Assembly (NCBI GenBank): GCA_020025885.1
Contig: JAHHRJ010000035.1
Location: 1 to 23,186, forward strand
Direction of reading: 5' to 3'
Source of the DNA: Butyricicoccus sp.
GTDB lineage: Bacteria; Bacillota; Clostridia; Oscillospirales; Butyricicoccaceae
DNA length: 23,186 bases
Shown here: piece after piece, positions 6,684 through 14,291 of the stretch
Position numbering within the stretch: position 1 is the stretch's first letter
How the letters are laid out: each line of letters begins with the position of its first letter
Translations under genes and position numbers: made by a program
The notes under the pieces: model-generated
What the model was told of the DNA's origin: nothing
Seen by the model: the letters and a program-made list of their open reading frames with translations, nothing else
Databases searched by the model: none

Positions 6684-9600
6684 TTAGATCTCGTTAATGT
6701 CAACCATATGGCAGCTGGAAATATCCATACCACTTTCCATACAGTCGAGCAGTGCATTTGCTGTATCAATCGCAGTCAGACACGGAATCGCGTGCTCTGT
6801 TGCGCTTCTTCTGATCTTAACACTTGCAAGCTCTGGATGACGTCCCTTAACCGAAGTCGAGATGACATAATCCACTTCACCATTCTCGATCAGGTCGAGA
6901 ATGTTCGGATGCTGCTCGGTCTCAAAGGCATTATATACCATGTTTGCGGCAACCATTGCCTTGTTGAGGGTGTTTGCAGTTCCGCTTGTTGCATAGATAT
7001 CATATCCGAGCTTCTCAAACTGCTCAGCAATCGGAATGATCTCCTGCTTATCTGCCGGACGCACAGACAATACAACCTTACCTGTCTTCTTGCGCATGGA
7101 GAAGCCTGCGCCCAAAAGACCCTTATACAGTGCTTCCTTAAAGTCCTTGGATACGCCCAATACCTCACCAGTGGACTTCATTTCTGGTCCGAGCTGGGTA
7201 TCGAGGTCACGCAGCTTCTGGAAGGAGAATACCGGAACCTTGACTGCATAGTAGTCGCGCTCTGGGTAGAGACCAGTGCCGAACTCCATATCACGCAGCT
7301 TTTCGCCGAACATGCAGCGCGTTGCCAGATCAATCATCGGTACGCCTGTGATCTTGGAGATATACGGAACGGTACGAGAAGAACGCGGGTTTACCTCAAT
7401 GATATAAATTTCATCATTATACAGTACAAACTGGATATTCACAAGACCCAGTACCTTGAGGCTCTTTGCGAGTGCACGGGTATAACGAATGATGGTATCC
7501 TTGTGCTTGGACTGGATATGAAGGGTTGGATACATGGAAATGGAGTCGCCGGAGTGTACGCCTGCACGCTCAAGGTGCTCCATGATACCCGGAATGAGGA
7601 TGTCTTCCCCATCGCAAATCGCGTCTACTTCGATCTCACGACCCATCATATACTTATCGACCAGCACAGGGTTTTCCACTTTGTGACGGGTGATGACCTG
7701 CATATACTCGCGGATATCCTGCTCGCTGTATGCAATTTCCATACCCTGACCGCCAAGTACATAAGACGGACGCACGAGAACCGGATAACCGAGACGGTCT
7801 GCAACAGCAACTGCTTCTTCCTCTGTAAATACGGTTTCACCCTTTGGACGCGGAATACCGCACGCTTCGAGAATCTCGTCGAACTTCTCGCGGTCTTCTG
7901 CGGCATCAATGGACCAAGCCTGTGTGCCCAGAATCGGAACACCCAGCTTTTCCAGATGTGCTGCCAGATTGATTGCAGTCTGTCCACCAAACTGCACGAT
8001 CGCTGCATCCGGCTTTTCTGCATTGACAACGCCTTCCACATCTTCTGGGGTCAGCGGCTCAAAGTATAGACGGTCAGCGGTATCAAAGTCTGTGGAAACA
8101 GTCTCTGGGTTATTGTTGATGATGATGGTCTCACAGCCCAGCTCCTTGAGTGCCCAAACAGAGTGTACGGAGCAGTAGTCAAACTCAATACCCTGTCCAA
8201 TACGGATCGGGCCAGAGCCGAGAACCAGAACCTTCTTTTTACCAGTTGACGGCTTTACTTCGTTCTCATCATCAAAGGTGGAGTAATAATAAGGCGTCTC
8301 TGCATCAAACTCAGCCGCACAGGTATCTACGGTCTTGTAAACCGGCAGACGCTTAAACGCACCCACTGCACAGCCAGACAGCTCTTCAATGGTCTTGTCA
8401 AGGAAGCCCATCTTCTTTGCACGTAGATACAGCTCTTCATCCAGTGCAGATGCATTGGAGAGCTCATGCTCCATGTTGATGATATTCTGATATCCATGCA
8501 GAAACCATGTATCAATCCTTGTAATTTCATGGATTTCGTTAATGGTCATAATGCCGCGGCGCAGTGCTTCACAGATGACAAACAGACGCTCGTCATTGAC
8601 AACGCTGACACCTGCCTTGATTTCTTCATCCGACCATTCATTAAGCTTCGGCATGATAAAACTGGTGAGCTTCATCTCAATGCCGCGTACCGACTTCATC
8701 ATTGCCTGCTCAAAGCTTGGTGCGATCGCCATAACTTCGCCAGTTGCCTTCATCTGGGTTCCAAGAGAGTTGTCCGCATAAACGAACTTATCGAACGGCC
8801 AGCGTGGGAACTTGGCAACAATATAGTCAATGGTCGGCTCAAAGCAAGCATAAGTCTTGCCTGTGACCGCATTCATGATCTCGTCCAGACCATAGCCAAT
8901 TGCAATCTTTGCAGTTACCTTTGCAATCGGGAAGCCAGTTGCCTTAGAAGCCAGTGCAGACGAGCGGGAAACGCGCGGGTTTACCTCAATGACTGCATAC
9001 TCAAAGGACTCTGGATTGAGTGCATACTGTACATTACAGCCGCCCTCAATGCCCAGCTCAGTGATGATGTTGAGCGCAGAGGTGCGCAGCATCTGATATT
9101 CCTTATCGGAAAGAGTCTGACACGGTGCAACAACGACGGAGTCACCTGTATGCACACCAACTGGATCGACGTTCTCCATGCTGCAAATCGCAATGGCATT
9201 GCCCTTGCTGTCACGCATGACCTCGAACTCGATTTCCTTCCAGCCAGAAATACACTTTTCAACCAGAATTTCGTCTACACGGGAGTGCATAATACCGCTT
9301 GCAGAGATTTCGCGCAGCTGCTCCCAAGTGTAAGCAATGCCGCCGCCAGTGCCGCCCAATGTATATGCTGGACGGATGATAACCGGCAGGCCAATCTGCT
9401 CGGTAAATTCAACGGCATCTTCTACGGTGTGTACAACCTTCGATGCAATACAAGGCTCTCCGATTTTTTCCATCGTGTCCTTGAACATCTGACGGTCTTC
9501 TGCTTTTGCGATGGTGGTTGGGTTTGCACCCAGCAGCTTTACACCATATTCATCGAGGAAGCCGTCCGCAGAGAGATCCATTGCGAGGTTCAGACCAGTC

Positions 9601-9878
9601 TGACCACCGAGGTTCGGGATCAGGGAGTCCGGACGCTCCTTCTTAATGATTGCCTTGACTGCGTCAAGTGTCATTGGCTCAATATAAACCTTGTCCGCCA
9701 TTGCCTTATCGGTCATAATGGTCGCAGGGTTGGAGTTTACCAGAATAACTTCCAGCCCCTCTTCGCGCAGTGCGCGGCAAGCCTGTGTACCTGCGTAGTC
9801 AAACTCAGCTGCCTGACCAATGACGATCGGACCAGAGCCGAGAACCATAACTTTATGAATATCTTTTCTGAGTGGCAT
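6684..9878 (-). CDS. carB: Carbamoyl-phosphate synthase large subunit
   Basis: Uses ammonia from CarA, bicarbonate and two ATP to make carbamoyl phosphate. The 1064-residue length is that of a full enzyme. The N-terminal half (about 1-400) and the third domain (about 550-930) are duplicated ATP-grasp modules, each starting with KVLVLGSGPIRIGQ-type motifs and carrying GGQTGLNLA / GGQTAINLA and EVNPR(V/S)SRS. The last about 130 residues (SVRPADKQEIIPIAEQFEKLG onward) are the methylglyoxal-synthase-like regulatory domain that binds UMP or ornithine in relatives. A GGGAGGA ribosome site lies 8 bases upstream of the ATG, which shares one base with the carA stop (TAATG). Linkage to pyrR and pyrF assigns it to pyrimidine synthesis; it may also serve arginine synthesis if there is no second copy. 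Confidence 0.97.
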   Translation of the reverse strand: MPLRKDIHKVMVLGSGPIVIGQAAEFDYAGTQACRALREEGLEVILVNSNPATIMTDKAMADKVYIEPMTLDAVKAIIKKERPDSLIPNLGGQTGLNLAMDLSADGFLDEYGVKLLGANPTTIAKAEDRQMFKDTMEKIGEPCIASKVVHTVEDAVEFTEQIGLPVIIRPAYTLGGTGGGIAYTWEQLREISASGIMHSRVDEILVEKCISGWKEIEFEVMRDSKGNAIAICSMENVDPVGVHTGDSVVVAPCQTLSDKEYQMLRTSALNIITELGIEGGCNVQYALNPESFEYAVIEVNPRVSRSSALASKATGFPIAKVTAKIAIGYGLDEIMNAVTGKTYACFEPTIDYIVAKFPRWPFDKFVYADNSLGTQMKATGEVMAIAPSFEQAMMKSVRGIEMKLTSFIMPKLNEWSDEEIKAGVSVVNDERLFVICEALRRGIMTINEIHEITRIDTWFLHGYQNIINMEHELSNASALDEELYLRAKKMGFLDKTIEELSGCAVGAFKRLPVYKTVDTCAAEFDAETPYYYSTFDDENEVKPSTGKKKVLVLGSGPIRIGQGIEFDYCSVHSVWALKELGCETIIINNNPETVSTDFDTADRLYFEPLTPEDVEGVVNAEKPDAAIVQFGGQTAINLAAHLEKLGVPILGTQAWSIDAAEDREKFDEILEACGIPRPKGETVFTEEEAVAVADRLGYPVLVRPSYVLGGQGMEIAYSEQDIREYMQVITRHKVENPVLVDKYMMGREIEVDAICDGEDILIPGIMEHLERAGVHSGDSISMYPTLHIQSKHKDTIIRYTRALAKSLKVLGLVNIQFVLYNDEIYIIEVNPRSSRTVPYISKITGVPMIDLATRCMFGEKLRDMEFGTGLYPERDYYAVKVPVFSFQKLRDLDTQLGPEMKSTGEVLGVSKDFKEALYKGLLGAGFSMRKKTGKVVLSVRPADKQEIIPIAEQFEKLGYDIYATSGTANTLNKAMVAANMVYNAFETEQHPNILDLIENGEVDYVISTSVKGRHPELASVKIRRSATEHAIPCLTAIDTANALLDCMESGMDISSCHMVDINEI

Positions 9879-10975
9879 TACAACTGTCCTCCCTTGTGCT
9901 TATCGATATTTTCGAGGAATCGGTCGAACAGGTACGAGGTATCCTGCGGGCCGGGGCAAACCTCCGGATGGTACTGCACGGTAAAGATCGGATGGTTCAC
10001 ATGTGCAAGACCTTCTACACTGCCGTCATTGAGGTTTACAAAGCAGATCCGTGCGATATTGGTGTCTACGGTATCTCCAACCACTGCATATCCATGGTTC
10101 TGACTTGTGATATAGGTGCGTCCAGTGTCCAGATCCTTGACCGGATGGTTTACGCCGCGATGACCAAAGCGCATTTTTTCTGTCTTTGCACCGATTGCAA
10201 GTGCCATCAGCTGGTGACCAAGGCAGATACCAAAGATCGGCATACCAGACTCGATCAGTGTTTTGAGGTGTTCTACAATCTCAACGTTCTCCGCCGGATC
10301 ACCAGGACCATTGGACAGCATCAGTCCATCATAGTTTCCGCTCAGAACTTCTTCCGGCATGGTATCCCCCGGCAGAACGGTCACTTCACAGCCACGGGAG
10401 CACAGCTCACGGACAATGTTGTATTTGACACCAAAGTCCATAACTGCAACGCGGTATTTCTGTGTACCCTCAGCTGGATATACCTTTGCCTTATGGAGTG
10501 TGACAGTCTTAACAGCCTCTGTTACTGCATATGCCTTCATCTTTTCGATTGTAGCAGCGTCTGGCTCATGTCCTTCTGTGTAGATGACGCCATTCATAAC
10601 ACCACTGTTACGCAGAATACGGGTCAAACGGCGGGTATCAATCCCCGTAATTGCAACCACCTTCTGCTCTTTAAGATATGCATCCAGTGTCATCTTACAG
10701 CGGAAGTTAGAAGGATATTCGCTCATTTCGCGCATAATATAGCCAGATACCCAGCTCTTGCGCGACTCATCATCTTCTAAGTTGATGCCATAGTTGCCAA
10801 TGAGCGGGTAGGTCATGCATACGATCTGTCCATAGTAGGATGGATCGGTCAGAACCTCCTGATAGCCAACCATTCCAGTGTTAAATACAACTTCACCAAC
10901 GCTGCATCCTTCATATCCCGCAGCCTTACCTTCAAACAAGGTACCGTCTGCCAGCAGCAGATATGCTTTTTTCAA
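9878..10975 (-). CDS. carA: Carbamoyl-phosphate synthase small (glutaminase) subunit
   Basis: Hydrolyses glutamine and channels ammonia to CarB. In the 365-residue product the N-terminal CPSase domain reads FNTGMVGYQEVLTDPSYYGQ, and the class I glutaminase carries Cys251 in FGICLGHQLMALA with His336 and Glu338 in QYHPEVCPGP, so the catalytic triad is complete. The start needs care. A GTG at 10987 would sit directly on the AAGGAG ribosome site (10992-10987), which is not workable. TTG at 10975 has 11 bases of spacing and gives MKKAYLLLADGTLFEG, which matches the usual family N-terminus. The gene lies about 50 bases after pyrF and overlaps carB by one base. Confidence 0.95.
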   Translation of the reverse strand: MKKAYLLLADGTLFEGKAAGYEGCSVGEVVFNTGMVGYQEVLTDPSYYGQIVCMTYPLIGNYGINLEDDESRKSWVSGYIMREMSEYPSNFRCKMTLDAYLKEQKVVAITGIDTRRLTRILRNSGVMNGVIYTEGHEPDAATIEKMKAYAVTEAVKTVTLHKAKVYPAEGTQKYRVAVMDFGVKYNIVRELCSRGCEVTVLPGDTMPEEVLSGNYDGLMLSNGPGDPAENVEIVEHLKTLIESGMPIFGICLGHQLMALAIGAKTEKMRFGHRGVNHPVKDLDTGRTYITSQNHGYAVVGDTVDTNIARICFVNLNDGSVEGLAHVNHPIFTVQYHPEVCPGPQDTSYLFDRFLENIDKHKGGQL

Positions 10976-11026
10976 ATCTATCGTCACTCCTTATTGCTTA
11001 CCATGGGGAAAAGTGGAAAACTCTGC

Positions 11027-11944
11027 TTATCGAATTGCGGAGACAATGTCGTCACGCATACGAATTGCTTCTGCGCGTGCTGCCTCCATAAAGTCTGTAC
11101 CGTTCTTGTCGGTTTTCTTCCATGCGCACATAATGCCGCGGGAAGAGTTTACGATTGCGCCCAAACCATCATCATTGAATGCGTTTGCAATATCCTTTGC
11201 AGTCGCACCCTGTGCACCATAGCCCGGCACAAGGAAATATGCCTTTGGAATAATGGAGCGGATGATCTTCTGCTCTTCTGGATAAGTCGCGCCAACAACT
11301 GCGCCAACCTGATTGTATCCAGAAGCAGTATCCAGACCCTCACCCCAAGCAGCGAACTGCTCTGCCACGCGAACGAACAACGGCTTGCCTTCCATATCGC
11401 GGTTCTGGAACTCACCAGAAGATGGGTTCGAGGTCTTTACCAACACGTAGATCGCCTTTTCGCGTGCGCGGCACTCTTTGAGGAACGGCTCAATGCCATC
11501 TGTGCCCAGATATGCATTGACGGTGCAGGAATCGGCGTTGTAAACGGGCAGTTCCTTTTCGCCAACCTTGGTGCAGCCCAAGTATGCTTCCGCATATGCA
11601 GATGCAGTCGCACCAATGTCGTTGCGCTTGATGTCTGCAATGACATACATGCCCTTTTCGTGTGCATAGTCAATTGTGCTCTTGAGTACCTCAGATCCCT
11701 TCGGACCGAGCAGCTCATAGTATGCCGCCTGTGGCTTGATCGCTGGAACGATATCATGCAGTACATCAATTAGGCTAATATTGAACTGCAACATTGCAGC
11801 AGCAGCAGCTTCCAGTGTTTCGCCATAACGGTCAATGCTCTGAGAAACAATAAACGGGGGGATGTATTCCAGGCGGGCATCCAGACCAGCAACGGTTGGG
11901 TTATTCTTCGCCTGAATACATGAGACGAGTTTTTGTACAGACAT
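11027..11944 (-). CDS. pyrF: Orotidine 5'-phosphate decarboxylase (long form)
   Basis: Decarboxylates OMP to UMP, the last step of the pathway. At 305 residues it belongs to the longer type 2 group, not the 240-residue type found in E. coli and B. subtilis. Landmarks are GLDARLEYIP near the start, the substrate segment AIKPQAAYYE (68-77), the catalytic ADIKRNDIGATASAYA with Lys106 and Asp109, and the phosphate loop LVPGYGAQGAT. The ATG at 11944 is chosen because AAAGGAG lies 8 bases upstream; an ATG further upstream has no ribosome site. It is the second gene of the operon, 69 bases after pyrR. Confidence 0.95.
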   Translation of the reverse strand: MSVQKLVSCIQAKNNPTVAGLDARLEYIPPFIVSQSIDRYGETLEAAAAAMLQFNISLIDVLHDIVPAIKPQAAYYELLGPKGSEVLKSTIDYAHEKGMYVIADIKRNDIGATASAYAEAYLGCTKVGEKELPVYNADSCTVNAYLGTDGIEPFLKECRAREKAIYVLVKTSNPSSGEFQNRDMEGKPLFVRVAEQFAAWGEGLDTASGYNQVGAVVGATYPEEQKIIRSIIPKAYFLVPGYGAQGATAKDIANAFNDDGLGAIVNSSRGIMCAWKKTDKNGTDFMEAARAEAIRMRDDIVSAIR

Positions 11945-12013
11945 TGTTCGTTCTCCTTTCATACAGCCCAGAAACGCTCCGAACTGCAACCAGAATGATT
12001 TTATATAAATTGA

Positions 12014-12544
12014 TTACGCTCGTTTTACGATCGTTACGCGGTCTTCGCCATCGGTTTCCTGCAAGCTCACATGTACATGCTCATTTTGTGCCGTTGGCAA
12101 ATTTTTACCGACATAATCGGGGCGAATGGGTAGTTCTCGGTGCCCTCGATCAATCAGAACGGCAAGCTGGATGCGCGCCGCACGCCCCATGCGAGACACT
12201 GCCTCAATCGCAGCGCGTACCGAGCGCCCTGTATACAGCACATCGTCTACGATAACAACCGTACAGCCTGCGAGCCCCGGGATATCTGGTAGATCCGGCA
12301 CATCCGTGTGCGGCAGATCATCTCGAAATGGGCTGATATCGAGCGGCAGCACGGGAGGGCGAAACCCTTCCACCTCACCGAGCTTGTCCGCAATGCGTTC
12401 TGCAAGCGGCACACCGCGTGTTTGGATGCCTGCCAAAAGCAAATTCCGGCAGCCATGATTTTTTTCGATGATTTCGAACGCGATTCGTGTGAGCGCACGC
12501 CTTACGGTGTGCTCGTCCATGATTTCTGCAACTTGTTGGGACAT
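12014..12544 (-). CDS. pyrR: Bifunctional PyrR: pyr mRNA-binding attenuation regulator / uracil phosphoribosyltransferase
   Basis: Binds the pyr leader RNA when UMP is high and promotes termination; it also has a uracil phosphoribosyltransferase fold. The 176-residue length is normal. The PRPP-binding motif VVIVDDVLYTGRSVRAA is at 96-112, and the N-terminal helix MDEHTVRRALTRIAFEI and the RNA-contact region ending LVLID-type (LAVLIDRGHRELPIRPDYVGKN) are typical. The ATG at 12544 (MSQQVAEIMD) follows GAAAGAGAG, a modest ribosome site, at about 10 bases. It is the first gene of its operon and lies immediately behind the leader terminator that its product probably controls. Confidence 0.95.
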   Translation of the reverse strand: MSQQVAEIMDEHTVRRALTRIAFEIIEKNHGCRNLLLAGIQTRGVPLAERIADKLGEVEGFRPPVLPLDISPFRDDLPHTDVPDLPDIPGLAGCTVVIVDDVLYTGRSVRAAIEAVSRMGRAARIQLAVLIDRGHRELPIRPDYVGKNLPTAQNEHVHVSLQETDGEDRVTIVKRA

Positions 12545-12582
12545 GATAAACGCACTCTCTTTCACTTTATGCAACATGCAAC

Positions 12583-12612
12583 AAAAAAGCTTCCTACCCA
12601 AAGGCAGGAAGC
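12583..12612 (-). terminator. Leader terminator (attenuator) before pyrR
   Basis: On the minus strand GCTTCCTGCC (12612-12603) and GGTAGGAAGC (12598-12589) pair with one G-U wobble around the tetraloop TTTG, followed by six T residues (12588-12583). It lies between the operon promoter and pyrR, 39 bases before the pyrR start, so it must be conditional: an attenuator and not an end-of-operon terminator. Confidence 0.85.
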
Positions 12613-12630
12613 CGCACGAAGCCAGCCCTC

Positions 12631-12698
12631 AGGCAGACTTCTGCCTAGGCTTTCTTACAATCGATTTCTCACGCGCTTTGAGAACTCACAGGTTCCAA
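12631..12698 (-). promoter_or_regulatory. PyrR-binding hairpin and antiterminator segment of the pyr leader
   Basis: The minus-strand RNA from 12698 to 12678 folds as TTG-GAAC, hexaloop CUGUGA, GUUC, one bulged U, CAA. The loop fits the pattern CNGNGA described for PyrR-binding loops in Bacillus pyr attenuators, and the bulge is in the usual place. Downstream, AGGCAG (12646-12641) can pair either with the local CTGCCT (12636-12631) or with CTGCCT of the terminator's left arm (12607-12602), giving mutually exclusive structures. High UMP would favour PyrR binding and the terminator; low UMP would favour read-through. The folding is read by eye. Confidence 0.75.
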
Positions 12699-12720
12699 TT
12701 AAAGAGCTTTTGTTTTTACT

Positions 12721-12750
12721 ATTATATCGCAAATTACATTGCTATGTAAA
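12721..12750 (-). promoter_or_regulatory. Promoter of the pyrR-pyrF-carA-carB operon
   Basis: On the minus strand TTTACA (12750-12745) and a perfect TATAAT (12726-12721) are separated by 18 bases. Transcription should begin near 12714, giving a leader of about 170 bases before pyrR that contains the whole attenuator. Confidence 0.8.
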
Positions 12751-12909
12751 GCAGTATTCCCACAAAACCAAAGAAAATTCTAAATTTTTTTTGGTTATTT
12801 TCGGCAAAACAAGAATTTTTGTCAGGTCTTTACAATTTTTTTCTGATTTTTTGACGTGTAAAATGCGAAATGTGCGCCATACTAAAAGACAGAAGGAGCG
12901 TGAAAAAAC

Positions 12910-13089
12910 ATGAAAATGGTCCCAATTCTTTCTGGTCTGGCGGCAGGTGTCGCCGTTGGTGCAGTCACTTCCGCGGTTGCTACAAGCGCGATGTCTACCC
13001 CTTCTGTCAAGCGTTCCGTGCGGCGCGCCGCGCATCAAGTGAGCAATACGGTCAGCAACACCGCAAAGCATGTTGGGGATATGTTCTGA
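12910..13089 (+). CDS. Small hypothetical protein, 59 residues, hydrophobic N-terminus and basic C-terminus
   Basis: AAGGAG (about 12892-12899) precedes the ATG with normal spacing, and a strong terminator starts 14 bases after the TGA, so this short frame looks like a complete single-gene unit. The N-terminal half is a small-residue-rich hydrophobic stretch (ILSGLAAGVAVGAVTSAVATSA), long enough to cross the membrane or form a glycine-alanine helix. The rest is basic and polar (VKRSVRRAAHQVSNTVSNTAKHVGD) and may form an amphipathic helix. It resembles the style of small YtxH-like envelope proteins, but I recognise no family. A confident promoter was not found in the very T-rich DNA upstream (12751-12890), which it shares with the divergent pyr operon. 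Confidence 0.75.
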   Translation: MKMVPILSGLAAGVAVGAVTSAVATSAMSTPSVKRSVRRAAHQVSNTVSNTAKHVGDMF

Positions 13090-13103
13090 TCTCCAACACC
13101 CTC

Positions 13104-13135
13104 AAGACGCTTTGGCAAATGCCAAAGCGTCTTTT
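13104..13135 (+). terminator. Terminator after the 59-residue gene
   Basis: Perfect 14-base arms AAGACGCTTTGGCA (13104-13117) and TGCCAAAGCGTCTT (13120-13133), with a two-base centre, lead into TTTTC. The strength of this hairpin supports the reality of the short gene upstream. Confidence 0.85.
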
Positions 13136-13191
13136 CTTGTTGAAAAAGTCTTTTCACTGTTTCGCCTTGGAGCAAAGCGACCTAAAATTTT

Positions 13192-13222
13192 CAAAATCCA
13201 ATGACATGTACCTTGGATTTTG
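13192..13222. repeat. Inverted repeat, possible terminator of the FNT gene
   Basis: CAAAATCCAA (13192-13201) and TTGGATTTTG (13213-13222) are perfect 10-base arms with an 11-base loop. The minus strand continues AAAATTTTAGG, which is AT-rich but not a clean T-run. A second inverted repeat (CGAAACTGG with CCAGTTTCG, about 13244-13274) lies closer to the FNT stop. Either could end the minus-strand FNT transcript. The rest of 13136-13284 shows nothing. Confidence 0.4.
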
Positions 13223-13284
13223 CCCGCGACCCGCACAAATGTGCGCGAAACTGGGGGTATCAGAGCCAGTTTCGTCTTATCTCT

Positions 13285-13911
13285 TTATTCGGTACGCATT
13301 TTTTCCCACAAAGGAATAAACCAAGCGCCCACAGCATTTCCGATCGTACAGCATAACAAAAACACAGCCACTTTGCTCATCTGCTCAGCAGAAATCCCGA
13401 GCGCAAAGAAATACATATCTGCAATCACGTGCTCCAGCCCTGCCAAAATAAAAGCTGGAACACACAGCAGCATTCCCAAAAAGCGGGTGAAATCCCCATT
13501 AGAAGTACGGTAATGATCCACCGCAATATACATAAGCATTCCACAGAGCGTTGCCAGCAGGATGGTCTGGAGTGGTGTCTGCTCTAGTTTTGCCGCGCTG
13601 ATCTGCGCCGCAGTCTCTATATGCATCGGCTTTGTATACCGAATGATTGCTCCCAAAATGATACAGCCCACGAAATTCCCCAGCCAGATGATGCCAAGCT
13701 CTGCCATATAGCTTGCTTTCTTTGGCTGTACCAATAGATATCCCACGCGTCCGGTAAAGAGTCCCAAACCGCGCGTACAAATGCTGAACAGTGCAACAGT
13801 AAATAAGAGTGCACCGCTGATCGTCCTCCCGCTCGCAATATAGAGCGTTCCTGCAATGCCAATGAGCATACCAGCCAGTATAGATGATACAAATAGTTCG
13901 AGTTTCTTCAT
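13285..13911 (-). CDS. Formate/nitrite transporter (FNT) family membrane channel
   Basis: A 208-residue inner-membrane protein with about six hydrophobic segments (roughly 5-26, 31-52, 70-90, 112-131, 143-160, 181-201). FNT landmarks are present: LFSICTRGLGLFTGRVGY (41-58), the WLGNFVGC turn of the third helix (76-83), and the pore segment CVPAFILAGLEHVIADMYFF (150-169), whose His161 matches the conserved central histidine. Relatives are usually 250-290 residues, so this is a compact version with short termini. The transported anion (formate, nitrite, hydrosulfide or other) cannot be read from sequence. An AAAGGAGA ribosome site lies 7 bases before the ATG. It is a single gene; the palindromic element at 13937-14098 lies directly upstream. 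Confidence 0.8.
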   Translation of the reverse strand: MKKLELFVSSILAGMLIGIAGTLYIASGRTISGALLFTVALFSICTRGLGLFTGRVGYLLVQPKKASYMAELGIIWLGNFVGCIILGAIIRYTKPMHIETAAQISAAKLEQTPLQTILLATLCGMLMYIAVDHYRTSNGDFTRFLGMLLCVPAFILAGLEHVIADMYFFALGISAEQMSKVAVFLLCCTIGNAVGAWFIPLWEKMRTE

Positions 13912-13936
13912 ATTACATCTCCTTTACTTATTAATT

Positions 13937-14098
13937 AGGGCTTGTTTGAAAATAGAGAAATTGACGGATTTTTCGCAGGGAGCGAGCAGCCACAAGGCAA
14001 AAAACGCAGGAATCCTTGATGGATTTCGAGTATTTTTAACGCAGTGGATGCCGTTCCCTGTAGAAAAAGACAAATTTTCGATTTTTCAAACAGCCCCT
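13937..14098. mobile_element. MITE-like long palindromic element
   Basis: The 162-base stretch begins AGGGCTTGTTTGAAAAT and ends ATTTTTCAAACAGCCCCT, imperfect terminal inverted repeats. The similarity continues inward: CAGGGAGCG pairs with CGTTCCCTG, AGCAGCCAC with GTGGATGCC (roughly), and the centre GAATCC-TTGAT-GGATTT closes the hairpin, so nearly the whole element folds on itself. There is no reading frame of interest and no sharp target-site duplication that I can see. It lies between the divergent FNT and thiM genes. I cannot count genome copies from one window, so calling it a transposable repeat is inference; a long structured RNA or a silencing hairpin is the alternative. Confidence 0.6.
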
Positions 14099-14227
14099 AA
14101 AGAGTAGACCGATTTACTCAATATCCTATCGGGTTTTATGGTGCTCTGTCAATTGACATATGTTCCAATGACCGCCCCTTTGTTCTCACACAATTTCTAT
14201 GCCGCCCCCTGTATTTTGTGTATTTGG

Positions 14228-14256
14228 TTGACGCACGCATATTTGCTTTATATAAT
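14228..14256 (+). promoter_or_regulatory. Promoter of thiM-HAD operon
   Basis: TTGACG (14228-14233) and a perfect TATAAT (14251-14256) have a 17-base spacer. Transcription should begin near 14263, leaving about 29 bases before the thiM ATG, too short for a TPP riboswitch. Confidence 0.8.
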
Positions 14257-14291
14257 AGTTATGGCAAATTTTGCACAGGAGAATATTTGTT

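Noticed and set aside
6708..10103. Long plus-strand frames of 453 and 545 codons opposite carB
   Set aside because: They mirror the codon structure of carB, are rich in Cys and His, have no ribosome site and match no family.
14257..14291. TPP riboswitch expected before thiM
   Set aside because: Only about 30 bases separate the transcription start and the ATG, and no thi-box sequence is seen.
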